DNA from: Gammaproteobacteria bacterium
GTDB lineage: Bacteria; Pseudomonadota; Gammaproteobacteria; Tenderiales; Tenderiaceae
DNA length: 5,934 bases
Direction of reading: 5' to 3'
Assembly: GCA_027001525.1 (NCBI GenBank)
Contig: JALTMR010000200.1
Coordinates: 1-5,934, forward strand
The translations under genes were made by a program, and so were the position numbers. Every line of letters starts with the position of its first letter. Position 1 is the first letter of the stretch. The notes beneath the pieces were generated by a model, which saw nothing but the letters and a program-made list of their open reading frames with translations, made no database searches and was not told the origin of the DNA. This document shows, piece by piece, positions 1 to 5,934 of this stretch.

Positions 1-380
1 TAGAGCAGACGATCAGGCTCGCTGGCAGGTAGCTGCACCTCACCTTCCCCGGCTTGTTGCGCCGCCTTGGCGACGGCTGCCAACAGGCCGTTGATGTGAT
101 TCAAATCAGCCGTCTGCTGCGCCACGCCCGGCACCGCCAGGGCCTTGAGATAGACCTCCAGCTCGCGCGCCGCCTGCGATACCTCACCGCACCCAAACGT
201 CGCCCCGGCCCCCGTCAGACTGTGGGCCAGACGGTGAAATGCCCCCAGCTGCTCGCCATCGCCGGACCGCTGCCAGCCGGCAAACGCCTGATTCAACCGC
301 ACCAGGCGATCGGGCAAACCCGCCACAAATTTATCTTTCAGCACTTGCATCTGGGCTTGAATTTTATCGTTTGCATCCAT
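1..380 (-). CDS. Hpt-domain signalling protein, N-terminal part (runs off left edge)
   Basis: I read 126 complete codons on the minus strand, starting MDANDKIQAQ, and the frame is still open at the window edge. The visible part is an Hpt (histidine phosphotransfer) domain: a helical stretch from about residue 10 to 105 with the motif FHRLAHSLTGAGATFG at 48-63. His53 fits the phosphorylated histidine of the family consensus HxLxG, and Gly63 is the conserved glycine downstream. Residues 107-126 look like a linker (GEGEVQLPASEPDRLL). The last two bases, TA, would fit a Tyr codon opening a receiver domain, or a stop. A multidomain phosphorelay protein, for example Hpt-receiver-GGDEF, is therefore my inference rather than something seen. 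The start ATG follows GAGGAG (394-399) at a long spacing of about 13 bases. No signal peptide is present, so it should be cytoplasmic. The Hpt call is firm; the full architecture is unknown. Confidence 0.85.
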   Translation of the reverse strand, partial: MDANDKIQAQMQVLKDKFVAGLPDRLVRLNQAFAGWQRSGDGEQLGAFHRLAHSLTGAGATFGCGEVSQAARELEVYLKALAVPGVAQQTADLNHINGLLAAVAKAAQQAGEGEVQLPASEPDRLL

Positions 381-536
381 GATTTCTGATGGCTCCTCGC
401 TGCGGCGTTACCCGAAAACAGATCGAGGGATATATCGGTAGGGCACAGTAAATATTTATTCGGGAAGGGGCTGTTTAGAGCAGGAAAGAATAAGCTAATA
501 CGCCCTCCTTATTTCTGGATGCCCCGCCGTTCACGC

Positions 537-542
537 TATAAT
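537..542 (+). promoter_or_regulatory. possible -10 element of the sat promoter
   Basis: A perfect TATAAT hexamer lies 105 bases before the sat start. The -35 region at 17-18 bp spacing (TTCTGG or TCTGGA, around 513-519) matches the sigma-70 consensus poorly and there is no extended -10 TGn, so this is tentative. If used, the sat leader would be about 95-100 nt long. The rest of the 381-647 gap holds no gene that I can support. Confidence 0.35.
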
Positions 543-633
543 CCGCCGCACGCTCGATTTCCTGCACCGCAGCAGCCATTATCAAACCTGAATCCGTACC
601 TTCAGAGTAGATACAGGTCAAACTTAAATTCTC

Positions 634-639
634 AGGGAG
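634..639 (+). promoter_or_regulatory. ribosome binding site deciding the sat start
   Basis: AGGGAG sits 8 bases before the ATG at 648. This favours that ATG over an in-frame ATG at 519, which would add 43 residues of low-complexity Arg/Pro/Ser sequence not typical of the family. Confidence 0.8.
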
Positions 640-647
640 AAACATCC

Positions 648-1865
648 ATGTCGAAACTGGTCCGCCCCCACGGTGGAGGGGAACTGAAACCGCTGTTACT
701 GGAAGGTGATGCGCTCGCCGCAGAGAAGGCACGCGCCGAGACGCTGCCCAAAATCACCGTCAGCTCCCGCGAAGCAGGCGACATCATCATGATGGGCATC
801 GGCGGTTTCACCCCGCTGGACGGCTTCATGACCCACACGGACTGGCAAGGTGTCTGCGACGGCATGAAACTGGCCAACGGCCTGTTCTGGCCCATCCCAG
901 TGACACTCTCCACCGACACTGCCAGCGCGGACAAACTGACCCTGGGGGAAGAGATTGCCCTGGTCGATGGCGAAAGCGGCGAAATCATGGCCACCATGAC
1001 GGTGACCGAGAAGTACAGCATCGATAAAGCCCACGAATGCATGATGGTCTACAAGACCACCGACACCGACCACCCTGGCGTCAAAATGGTGATGGAGCAA
1101 GGCGATATCAACCTGGCTGGCCCCATCAAGGTGCTGTCACAAGGCCGTTTCCCCGTTGATTTCGGCGATATCTACATGACACCAGCCGAAACACGCACGC
1201 TGTTCGAAGAGAAGGGCTGGAACACGGTTGTCGCCTTCCAGACCCGCAACCCGCTGCACCGCTCACACGAGTACCTGGTGAAAATTGCCATCGAAATCTG
1301 CGACGGCGTGATGATTCACTCACTGCTGGGCAAACTCAAGCCCGGCGATATCCCCTCTGAAGTGCGCGTTGATGCCATCAATGCGCTGGTGGAGAACTAC
1401 TTCGTCGACGACACCGTGGTGCAGTCCGGCTACCCGCTGGACATGCGCTACGCCGGCCCGCGCGAGGCGCTGCTCCACGCCCTGTTCCGCCAGAACTACG
1501 GCTGCTCGCACCTGATTGTAGGGCGTGACCACGCCGGCGTGGGCGACTACTACGGCCCCTTCGATGCCCACCATATCTTCGACGAAATCCCCGCCGATGC
1601 GCTGGAGACCCAGCCCCTGAAGATCGACTGGACCTTCTTCTGCTACAAGTGCGGCGGCATGGCCTCCATGAAAACCTGCCCGCACGATGCCAGCGACCGC
1701 TTGCTGCTGTCGGGCTCAAAACTGCGCAAAATGCTTTCAGAAGGTGATGAAGTGCCCGCCGAGTTCTCTCGTCCAGAGGTATTAAAAATCCTGCGCGAGT
1801 ACTACGCCGGCCTGGCCGATCACGAGAAAGTGGAAGTGAAACTGACCGGAGCATCCGCCAAGTAA
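648..1865 (+). CDS. sat: sulfate adenylyltransferase (ATP sulfurylase)
   Basis: This gene encodes a 405-residue ATP sulfurylase (EC 2.7.7.4) of the single-chain Sat type, not the CysDN heterodimer. It converts ATP and sulfate to adenosine 5'-phosphosulfate and pyrophosphate in the cytoplasm, and in sulfur oxidisers or sulfate reducers it can serve the dissimilatory direction. The N-terminal PUA-like domain includes [10 protein letters not shown] (52-61). The catalytic domain has the [11 protein letters not shown] motif at 198-208, with the two histidines H204 and H207 of the HxxH nucleotide site, and GRDHAGVG at 292-299. A C-x2-C-x8-C cluster (C332, C335, C344) followed by H346 resembles the zinc site described in some bacterial and archaeal Sat enzymes. 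Length is normal for stand-alone Sat, and there is no fused APS kinase domain. No APS reductase, APS kinase or sulfate transporter gene is adjacent, so the direction of use cannot be told from context. Start chosen by ribosome binding site and family fit. Confidence 0.97.
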   Translation: MSKLVRPHGGGELKPLLLEGDALAAEKARAETLPKITVSSREAGDIIMMGIGGFTPLDGFMTHTDWQGVCDGMKLANGLFWPIPVTLSTDTASADKLTLGEEIALVDGESGEIMATMTVTEKYSIDKAHECMMVYKTTDTDHPGVKMVMEQGDINLAGPIKVLSQGRFPVDFGDIYMTPAETRTLFEEKGWNTVVAFQTRNPLHRSHEYLVKIAIEICDGVMIHSLLGKLKPGDIPSEVRVDAINALVENYFVDDTVVQSGYPLDMRYAGPREALLHALFRQNYGCSHLIVGRDHAGVGDYYGPFDAHHIFDEIPADALETQPLKIDWTFFCYKCGGMASMKTCPHDASDRLLLSGSKLRKMLSEGDEVPAEFSRPEVLKILREYYAGLADHEKVEVKLTGASAK

Positions 1866-1902
1866 GTTAAGGGGCAAAAGTTAGTGCTACCAGTGTTAAA
1901 AG

Positions 1903-1926
1903 AAAGCCCGCAACCGCGGGCTTTTT
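1903..1926. terminator. bidirectional rho-independent terminator between sat and the VOC gene
   Basis: A perfect 9-bp stem, AAAGCCCGC (1903-1911) against GCGGGCTTT (1916-1924), with an AACC loop, is followed by T residues to 1926 on the plus strand. On the minus strand the hairpin is followed by CTTTCTTTTAAC, a fair U-rich tail. It lies 37 bp after the sat stop and just past the stop of the convergent gene, so it probably ends both transcripts. Confidence 0.9.
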
Positions 1927-1930
1927 CTGT

Positions 1931-2347
1931 TCAGCCGATCAGGTTTCGTCGCTTGTCGGTATCGATCAACTCGACACTCAAACCACTGCCGAGATAGGCA
2001 AAGGCAATCAGCTCCTCATCAAACGCCTCGCCGGGCTGAGGCTCTGCGGTAATCCTCGCCCCCTGCGCCTTCAACGTTTCAAGGCTCTCGCTCACATCAT
2101 CCACCTTGTAACCCAGATGGTGCAGCCCCTCACCCTTTTTCAAAAAAGCCACCAGCGGCGAGTCCCGGTTACTGGGCTCAATCAGCTTGATATCCAGCGC
2201 CCCCGGTTTGCTGAAAAACTGCACCACCACCTGCTGGCGGGTATTTTCCACCTTCTCTGTTTTGGGCTGATAACCCAGAAACCGGGTCAACACACTACTT
2301 GCGGCATCAATCTTTCTGACCGCGTGACAAATATGATCCAACTCCAT
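1931..2347 (-). CDS. VOC-superfamily protein, methylmalonyl-CoA epimerase-like
   Basis: The 138-residue product is a single vicinal-oxygen-chelate (glyoxalase/bleomycin-resistance) domain pair. The N-terminal half begins MELDHICHAV and contains LDIKLIEP (51-58); the second half starts with GLHHLGYKVDDV (74-85) and ends with SVELID (124-129). Length and order match methylmalonyl-CoA epimerase. From memory of that family, the metal ligands would be His5, a Gln/Glu, His77 and Glu126. Here the Gln/Glu position appears to be Lys54, and the catalytic glutamate of the known epimerases aligns with a Val or Gln near residues 41-43. The exact reaction is therefore uncertain, and dioxygenase, epimerase or non-catalytic roles are all possible. 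The gene stands alone, convergent with sat, with no propionate or methylmalonyl genes nearby. It is cytoplasmic, with no signal peptide. The ATG at 2347 is preferred to a GTG one codon upstream (2350) because of the ribosome binding site spacing. Confidence 0.85.
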   Translation of the reverse strand: MELDHICHAVRKIDAASSVLTRFLGYQPKTEKVENTRQQVVVQFFSKPGALDIKLIEPSNRDSPLVAFLKKGEGLHHLGYKVDDVSESLETLKAQGARITAEPQPGEAFDEELIAFAYLGSGLSVELIDTDKRRNLIG

Positions 2348-2353
2348 CACAAA

Positions 2354-2360
2354 CCTCTCC
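2354..2360 (-). promoter_or_regulatory. ribosome binding site of the VOC gene
   Basis: On the minus strand GGAGAGG lies 6 bases before the ATG at 2347 but only 3 bases before the alternative GTG at 2350, which favours the ATG. Confidence 0.75.
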
Positions 2361-2554
2361 TATCCAGACAAACCCAGGGTTTTATCACACCCCCCACACT
2401 AGCAAAGATGAAATACAAGTTGATACTATGAGCGGCCACAGCGGCGGCGCAAGCTGTGTTAGCCTGCACTCATGAAATACGGCCACAAACCGACACTGTA
2501 AAAACGACATTGGACGTCAAACCTGACGGCCGTGGCAAGGACATATCATCACGC

Positions 2555-2560
2555 GGAGGA
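2555..2560 (+). promoter_or_regulatory. ribosome binding site of the lipoprotein gene
   Basis: GGAGGA lies 7 bases before the ATG at 2568. This sets the start at MGNSSKALK rather than at an in-frame ATG at 2532, which would place 12 polar residues in front of the signal peptide. Confidence 0.8.
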
Positions 2561-2567
2561 TTCCCGA

Positions 2568-3857
2568 ATGGGCAACAGCAGTAAAGCGTTAAAACTTGTA
2601 TTGGCAACGGGGCTGGCGGCGACTCTGGCCGGGTGCGGCGGCAGTGATGCCCCATCGAGGACCCCTGATACCACAACAAATTCAACAAGCGGTAGCGATG
2701 GGGATGCCTCTGCGCTCGTTACCACCAATCCACCTCACACAGTCGTGATTACATACCCTCACCTGGAAGCTATTCAACACGATAACGACGGTGTCTACCG
2801 CCGCCAAGTCAGTGCGTTGGTTCAGGACGCTGAAGGCCATCCCGTCGCAGATGGCACCCCTGTTTACCTGTCGATAATGGACACCATCATTGCTCAAGGC
2901 ACCATTTAATCACCCAACGACAGCATTGCCGGTGCTGTACTGACAGACATAGATCCCACGGATTCTACCGGGGCCGCTGTCACATTCGATACCGTCTCCG
3001 TTGTTCGAAACAACGCATACAGGCAAATCGAAGCCGGCGATATGGTGCTGGCCGGCATTGACTCCGGGCTAGCCGATGAACAAGACAAATACCGATTAGT
3101 TGCTGACACGACCATCGGCAATACAACACTCCCCGTCACAGCGGCCTATCAAAATGTTTACCCTAGTCCTTCGGGCACCACGCCTTCATACGCCTCGGGC
3201 GAGACCAACTATGTCGTTGGCGCATCGCTTCTAGGGGCCCAGATCGCTGGAGAATCCCAAGGAGGAACAACATCCGCTACCACGCTTGACGGAGGAACCA
3301 CAGCCACAACAAACAGCAGTACTCTCTCAGCGGGTGTGGCGACTACCGTCAACGGTGTTGCACACTTCAGAATTACTTATCCAGCAAACGTTAATACTGT
3401 CAATACTGGCTGCACCAACAGCTCTCTGGATACCCGCGTTACCCCCACAGGTTCTGCTCGCGTTATTCTTGCTGCCTACGTTAACGAGTCCGTATCAACC
3501 ATCAGCAATAGCTTCTGCTTTGGCGTCGTTACTGATGGCTCTATCACACCAGATGTAGACTCAATTGGAAGAAACGGGGTAACCGACATTCCATTCGAAC
3601 TGCGCGATGGAGGGGACGAAATTGCTGTTCCATTTTGGAACGTGAGAGCCAGCGTTACACTCGCGCCAGCGGCTGGTTCGGGCATTACAGTACAAGTTGG
3701 CAGCCCTACCGACCCAGCATCAGGGTACGTAGTTACAGGAAGTGATGGCTGGGGAACAGTACGAATCACTGTGTCGGGAGGTATATCCGGCGATTCAGCC
3801 ACAGTCACCCTCCGCGCACTGAATACCACCACCGACATCACTATCACCATTCCTTAA
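2568..3857 (+). pseudogene. Ig-like domain lipoprotein gene interrupted by one in-frame TAA
   Basis: The gene opens with a lipoprotein signal peptide: a Lys at 7 and 9, a hydrophobic core, and the lipobox LAGC at 20-23, with Cys23 the predicted lipidated residue. A Ser/Thr-rich linker follows to about 50. Residues 79-102 (RQVSALVQDAEGHPVADGTP and on) resemble a Big_1/invasin-type Ig-like strand pattern. Codon 114 (2907-2909) is TAA. The same frame then stays open for 315 codons to TAA at 3855-3857, including the stretch from 2910 to 3041 that has no start codon use of its own. The downstream part has beta-rich Thr/Ser/Gly sequence, HFRITYPAN near 266, two cysteines (about 282 and 317) that could pair, and a second Ig-like segment ending in TVTLRALNTTTDITITIP. 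The intact product would be about 429 residues, exported and membrane-anchored. The later ATG at 3042 lacks a good ribosome binding site and any signal peptide. As written, only a 113-residue lipoprotein would be made. Codon use is less GC-rich than in the flanking genes. The exact function is not recognised. Confidence 0.78.
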
Positions 3858-3876
3858 CCAGGCAGTAAGCACCACC

Positions 3877-3906
3877 AAAAAGCCAGGGCACTCGCCCTGG
3901 CTTTTT
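3877..3906 (+). terminator. rho-independent terminator after the lipoprotein gene
   Basis: A perfect 13-bp stem pairs AAAAAGCCAGGGC (3877-3889) with GCCCTGGCTTTTT (3894-3906) around an ACTC loop. Its GC core is 8 bp and it ends in five T. It lies 19 bp after the stop at 3857 and isolates the lipoprotein gene from the iron operon. An intact terminator right after the downstream half supports the view that the whole 2568-3857 stretch was one gene. Confidence 0.93.
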
Positions 3907-3953
3907 AGCTTCTACTCGCCTCACAAACTCAATATCCCATTGCCACCAAGGTA

Positions 3954-3982
3954 TTGCATTCCTAAATGAGAATGATTATCAT
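3954..3982 (+). promoter_or_regulatory. sigma-70-type promoter of the iron operon
   Basis: The -35 TTGCAT (3954-3959) and the -10 TATCAT (3977-3982) are separated by 17 bp. The -10 matches the consensus at five of six positions; the -35 keeps only TTG. The -10 lies inside the Fur box, the expected arrangement for repression by occlusion. The site is predicted from sequence alone. Confidence 0.6.
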
Positions 3983-3983
3983 T
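3965..3983. promoter_or_regulatory. Fur box (ferric uptake regulator operator)
   Basis: AATGAGAATGATTATCATT is a 19-bp inverted repeat with a single mismatch. The inner 15 bases (3967-3981) match the 7-1-7 Fur motif TGATAATNATTATCA at all specified positions but one (G for T at 3970). It lies 42 bp before the start of the ferric-iron binding protein gene and overlaps the predicted -10, so iron-loaded Fur should repress this operon. Confidence 0.92.
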
Positions 3984-4025
3984 GTTTTCACGATTCACCG
4001 ATACTCAACTCACAGGATTTGAACC

Positions 4026-5036
4026 ATGACCAGCAAAAGAGTCCTCGGCGCTCTGTCTGCGCTGTTTGCCGCCACGTTATCTCTCTTTTCCATTCCCGCT
4101 CTGGCCTCAGACCCACTGGTGGTCTACTCCGGTCGCAGTGATAAGTTCGTTAAGCCGGTGTTTGAGGCTTTTAGCAAGAAAACGGGGATCGATGTGGTTA
4201 TTCACAGTGGCAAATCCACGGCGCTGCTGAACAAGTTGCGGGTGGAAGGGCCACGCACTCAGGCGGATCTGTTTATCAGCAATGACGCCGGTAATCTGCA
4301 AATCGGCAGTGATCTCGGCCTGTTCGCCCCCCTGCCGGCGGCAAGCCTGGCGGTGATTCCCGCCAACCTGAAGGCCACCGACAACAGCTGGGTTGGGTTA
4401 TCGGCCAGAGCCAGGGTGCTGGTGGTCAATACCAACAAAGACATGAGCTGGGCGAAGTCGGTTTTCGATCTGGCCGACCCCCGCCTCAAAAACCGCCTGG
4501 CCATTACCCACAGCGCCAACGAGAGCTTTATCGCCGGGGTGACGGTTTACATGGAGATGGCCGGCAAGGAGCAGACCAAAGCCTGGCTCCAGGGGATGAA
4601 GGCCAACGTGGGCACCCAGGTCTTCAACAAGCACAGCAAGATCGTTAACGCGGTGGCCTCCGGCGAGAAAGATATCGGCCTGGTGAACCACTATTACATC
4701 TACCGCCATCTGGACAAGCACCCCGATGCCCCCATCGCCATTGTGCTGCCTGATCAAAGCGGCATGGGCGTGGCCTGGAATGTGGCCGGCATTGCGGTGA
4801 GCAAATACAGCAAGAAGCCAGCACTGGCCCAGAAGCTGGTTGAGTTTCTGATCTCTGACGAGGGGCAGCGGGTTTTTGCCGAGGTTAACCGCGAATACCC
4901 CACTCGCCCCGGTGTCGCCGCCGCGCCTCAAATTCCCGCAGCGGGCAGCTATAAGGTAGCGGATGTGCCGATGTCAAAACTGGGCTCGGAGCGCAGCGCC
5001 ACGTTGGACTTGATCGAAGCGGTGGGGATGCCGTAA
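4026..5036 (+). CDS. fbpA: periplasmic Fe(III) ABC transporter substrate-binding protein (FbpA/FutA type)
   Basis: The 336-residue product is the iron-binding component of a ferric-iron ABC importer (FbpA, HitA, FutA and IdiA are related names). A Sec signal peptide spans residues 1-27: K4 R5, a hydrophobic core, and an ALA-S cleavage site. The mature protein opens with LVVYSGRSDKFVKPVFEAFS, typical of the family, with Tyr34 in the YSGR motif. SNDAGNL at 85-91 is also family-like. NHYYIYRHL at 221-229 holds the tandem tyrosines Y223 and Y224 that, in characterised FbpA proteins, bind ferric iron directly. Length is normal. The start is supported by CAGGA (4013-4017) 8 bases upstream and by the signal peptide. 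The permease gene follows 12 bp after the stop, so the two are almost certainly co-transcribed, and a Fur box upstream points to expression under iron starvation. The iron-importer call is strong; the exact orthologous name is less so. Confidence 0.95.
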   Translation: MTSKRVLGALSALFAATLSLFSIPALASDPLVVYSGRSDKFVKPVFEAFSKKTGIDVVIHSGKSTALLNKLRVEGPRTQADLFISNDAGNLQIGSDLGLFAPLPAASLAVIPANLKATDNSWVGLSARARVLVVNTNKDMSWAKSVFDLADPRLKNRLAITHSANESFIAGVTVYMEMAGKEQTKAWLQGMKANVGTQVFNKHSKIVNAVASGEKDIGLVNHYYIYRHLDKHPDAPIAIVLPDQSGMGVAWNVAGIAVSKYSKKPALAQKLVEFLISDEGQRVFAEVNREYPTRPGVAAAPQIPAAGSYKVADVPMSKLGSERSATLDLIEAVGMP

Positions 5037-5048
5037 CGTGTCGCCCCC

Positions 5049-5934
5049 ATGAGCAAAACCAGAGTCAAAGTAGGGTCGTTAGGCTCCAGCGCGGGGATCG
5101 TCGCCATCATGGCAACGATCCCCTTGCTGTTTGTGATCTACAACAGCAGCCAGCTGCCGGCAGCGAAATGGGCCAGCCTCTGGAGCAACCGCTTGCCGGA
5201 GCTGCTGGGCAACACGCTGTCGCTGGCACTGCTGGTGGGGGTGATCTGTCTCGCCCTTGCCATCCCCAGCGCCTATCTGGTGGCGCGGCGTGAGTTTGCG
5301 GGGCGCAAGGTCGCGATCTGGCTGTTGATTCTGCCGCTGGCCATTCCCACCTACGTGTTTGCTCATATCTACACCGTATTGCTGGAACCGGATGCCCTGC
5401 TGGGCGGCCTCTGGCAGCTCATTGCCGGAGAGGGGGCCCGAATCAACATCTATAACCTGGGTGGTGCCGCGGTGATGCTCTCGCTGGCGGCATTCTCTTA
5501 CGTTTTTCTGCTGGGCTACACCTCGCTGGCCGATGCCCGCCAGAGCCTGGAGGATGCCGCCCGCATCCACGGTGCCTCGCGCTGGCAATCGTTCCACCGC
5601 ATCACCCTGCCGCTGATGCGCCCGGCACTGGCGGCCGGGTTGGCGGTGGTGGTGCTGCACACGCTGTCAGACTTCGGCGCCGTCTCGATGCTGCGTTACC
5701 AGACCTTTACCCTGAGCATCTATCTGCAGATGAACAGCCGCTTTGACTATCAGTCGGCGGCCGGGTTAAGCCTGATACTCGTTGCGCTGAGCCTCTCTTT
5801 TCTGATTCTGGAGCGCTTCTTTCGCCGCCGCCAGCGCTACTACGCCGGGGCGCAGACTAACTACGTCAAGCGCCGCCAGGCCTCGGGCCGGGAGACGCTG
5901 ATCATCTGGAGCTGGCTCGGCCTTATCGCCCTCT
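5049..5934 (+). CDS. fbpB: Fe(III) ABC transporter permease (FbpB type), N-terminal part (runs off right edge)
   Basis: I read 295 codons starting MSKTRVKVGS, and the frame is open at the window edge. The product is an inner-membrane permease of the binding-protein-dependent transport family. Hydrophobic segments are visible at about 13-31, 53-78, 88-111, 136-158, 193-206 and 236-254, with another starting at 284. The conserved EAA cytoplasmic loop is clear at 168-193: EDAARIHGASRWQSFHRITL, then P188, with the invariant Gly at 175. This loop docks the ATPase subunit. Iron permeases of this type usually have two such halves in about 500-570 residues, so the basic stretch near 256-281 and the next membrane segment probably begin the second half. 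The ATG at 5049 is the first possible start after an in-frame stop, which is the fbpA stop itself. No good Shine-Dalgarno sequence precedes it, so translation may depend on coupling to fbpA. The ATPase gene is not visible. A 31-bp palindrome lies within codons 15-25. Confidence 0.93.
   Translation, partial: MSKTRVKVGSLGSSAGIVAIMATIPLLFVIYNSSQLPAAKWASLWSNRLPELLGNTLSLALLVGVICLALAIPSAYLVARREFAGRKVAIWLLILPLAIPTYVFAHIYTVLLEPDALLGGLWQLIAGEGARINIYNLGGAAVMLSLAAFSYVFLLGYTSLADARQSLEDAARIHGASRWQSFHRITLPLMRPALAAGLAVVVLHTLSDFGAVSMLRYQTFTLSIYLQMNSRFDYQSAAGLSLILVALSLSFLILERFFRRRQRYYAGAQTNYVKRRQASGRETLIIWSWLGLIAL
5093..5123. repeat. 31-bp near-perfect palindrome inside the start of the permease gene
   Basis: The arms GGGGATCGT (5093-5101) and ACGATCCCC (5115-5123) are perfect inverted repeats. 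Inside them GCCAT (5103-5107) and ATGGC (5109-5113) pair again. Only the pair at 5102/5114 and the centre base 5108 break the symmetry, so 14 of 15 pairs match. In mRNA it could form a strong hairpin 44 nt past the permease start codon. There is no T run after it, so it is not a classic terminator. Confidence 0.85.

Noticed and set aside
54..389. Plus-strand open frame of 111 codons over the left edge
   Set aside because: It is antisense to the Hpt gene, whose His motif and family pattern are clear; the plus-strand product shows no recognisable domain and no ribosome binding site was seen.
411..464. CCCGAA and TTCGGG inverted repeat between the Hpt gene and sat
   Set aside because: The arms are only 6 bp and about 42 bp apart with no T run, so it is not distinguishable from chance.
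586..618. Short inverted repeats (CTGAA with TTCAG, ACCTG with CAGGT) in the sat leader
   Set aside because: Five-base arms that compete with each other give no stable or recognised riboswitch or leader structure.
519..647. N-terminal extension of sat from an upstream ATG
   Set aside because: The 43 extra residues do not resemble the family, and a good ribosome binding site precedes the ATG at 648.
2348..2567. Divergent intergenic region searched for promoters, an additional Fur box or a small gene
   Set aside because: Several AT-rich hexamers occur, but none pairs with a second element at 16-18 bp spacing, and no small frame with a ribosome binding site was found.
3261..3300. Two near-identical GGAGGAAC segments 30 bp apart in the lipoprotein gene
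   Set aside because: They encode a Gly-Gly-Thr-Thr pattern repeated by composition; two short copies are not enough to call a tandem repeat or a phase-variation tract.
3286..3558. Alternative-frame plus-strand open frame of 90 codons within the lipoprotein gene
   Set aside because: It overlaps the Ig-like reading frame, and its Leu/Pro-rich product is typical of a shadow frame.
3042..3857. Separate 271-residue gene starting at the ATG at 3042
   Set aside because: It has no convincing ribosome binding site or signal peptide, and it shares its frame with the upstream lipoprotein fragment across an open stretch, so it is better read as the second part of one broken gene.
4398..4931. 177-codon minus-strand frame opposite fbpA
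   Set aside because: It lies entirely antisense to a confidently identified binding protein and has no recognisable domain.
5079..5660. 193-codon minus-strand frame opposite the permease
   Set aside because: Its Gln/Arg/His-rich product is the usual shadow of a Leu/Ala-rich membrane protein; the plus strand has the EAA loop and membrane segments.

Overview
The window looks like chromosomal DNA from a moderately GC-rich gammaproteobacterium, possibly a marine lineage such as Marinobacter or a relative. This placement is inferred from the gene set and codon style and is not proven. No rRNA, tRNA, CRISPR array, insertion sequence, phage gene or integration site is visible.

Layout from left to right. 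(1) The left edge holds the 5' part of a minus-strand signalling gene whose visible 126 residues form an Hpt phosphotransfer domain; the rest lies outside. (2) A 267-bp intergenic stretch (381-647) separates it from the divergent plus-strand gene sat, a 405-residue ATP sulfurylase. A possible -10 element lies in this gap. (3) sat converges on a small minus-strand VOC-superfamily gene resembling methylmalonyl-CoA epimerase. A perfect-stem terminator sits between the two stops and can serve both. (4) After a 220-bp gap (2348-2567) with no convincing promoter comes a plus-strand lipoprotein gene with Ig-like character. One in-frame TAA splits it after codon 113, yet the same frame stays open for 315 more codons to a strong terminator. 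It is annotated as one gene broken by a nonsense change or a sequence error. (5) The right third is an iron-uptake operon: a near-consensus Fur box over a promoter, then a periplasmic ferric-iron binding protein (FbpA/FutA type), then, 12 bp later in the same frame, the first part of its inner-membrane permease (FbpB type), cut by the right edge.

The iron genes are the only clear functional unit. The binding protein captures Fe(III) in the periplasm and delivers it to the permease, and Fur with iron should repress the operon. The other genes appear to be independent transcription units: sulfate activation, a VOC protein, a surface lipoprotein and a phosphorelay or c-di-GMP-type regulator.

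Two points deserve most attention. One is the isolated in-frame stop in the lipoprotein gene. The other is a near-perfect 31-bp palindrome inside the first codons of the permease gene, placed where it could lower permease output relative to the binding protein. I found no convincing evidence of a new multi-gene system in this window.
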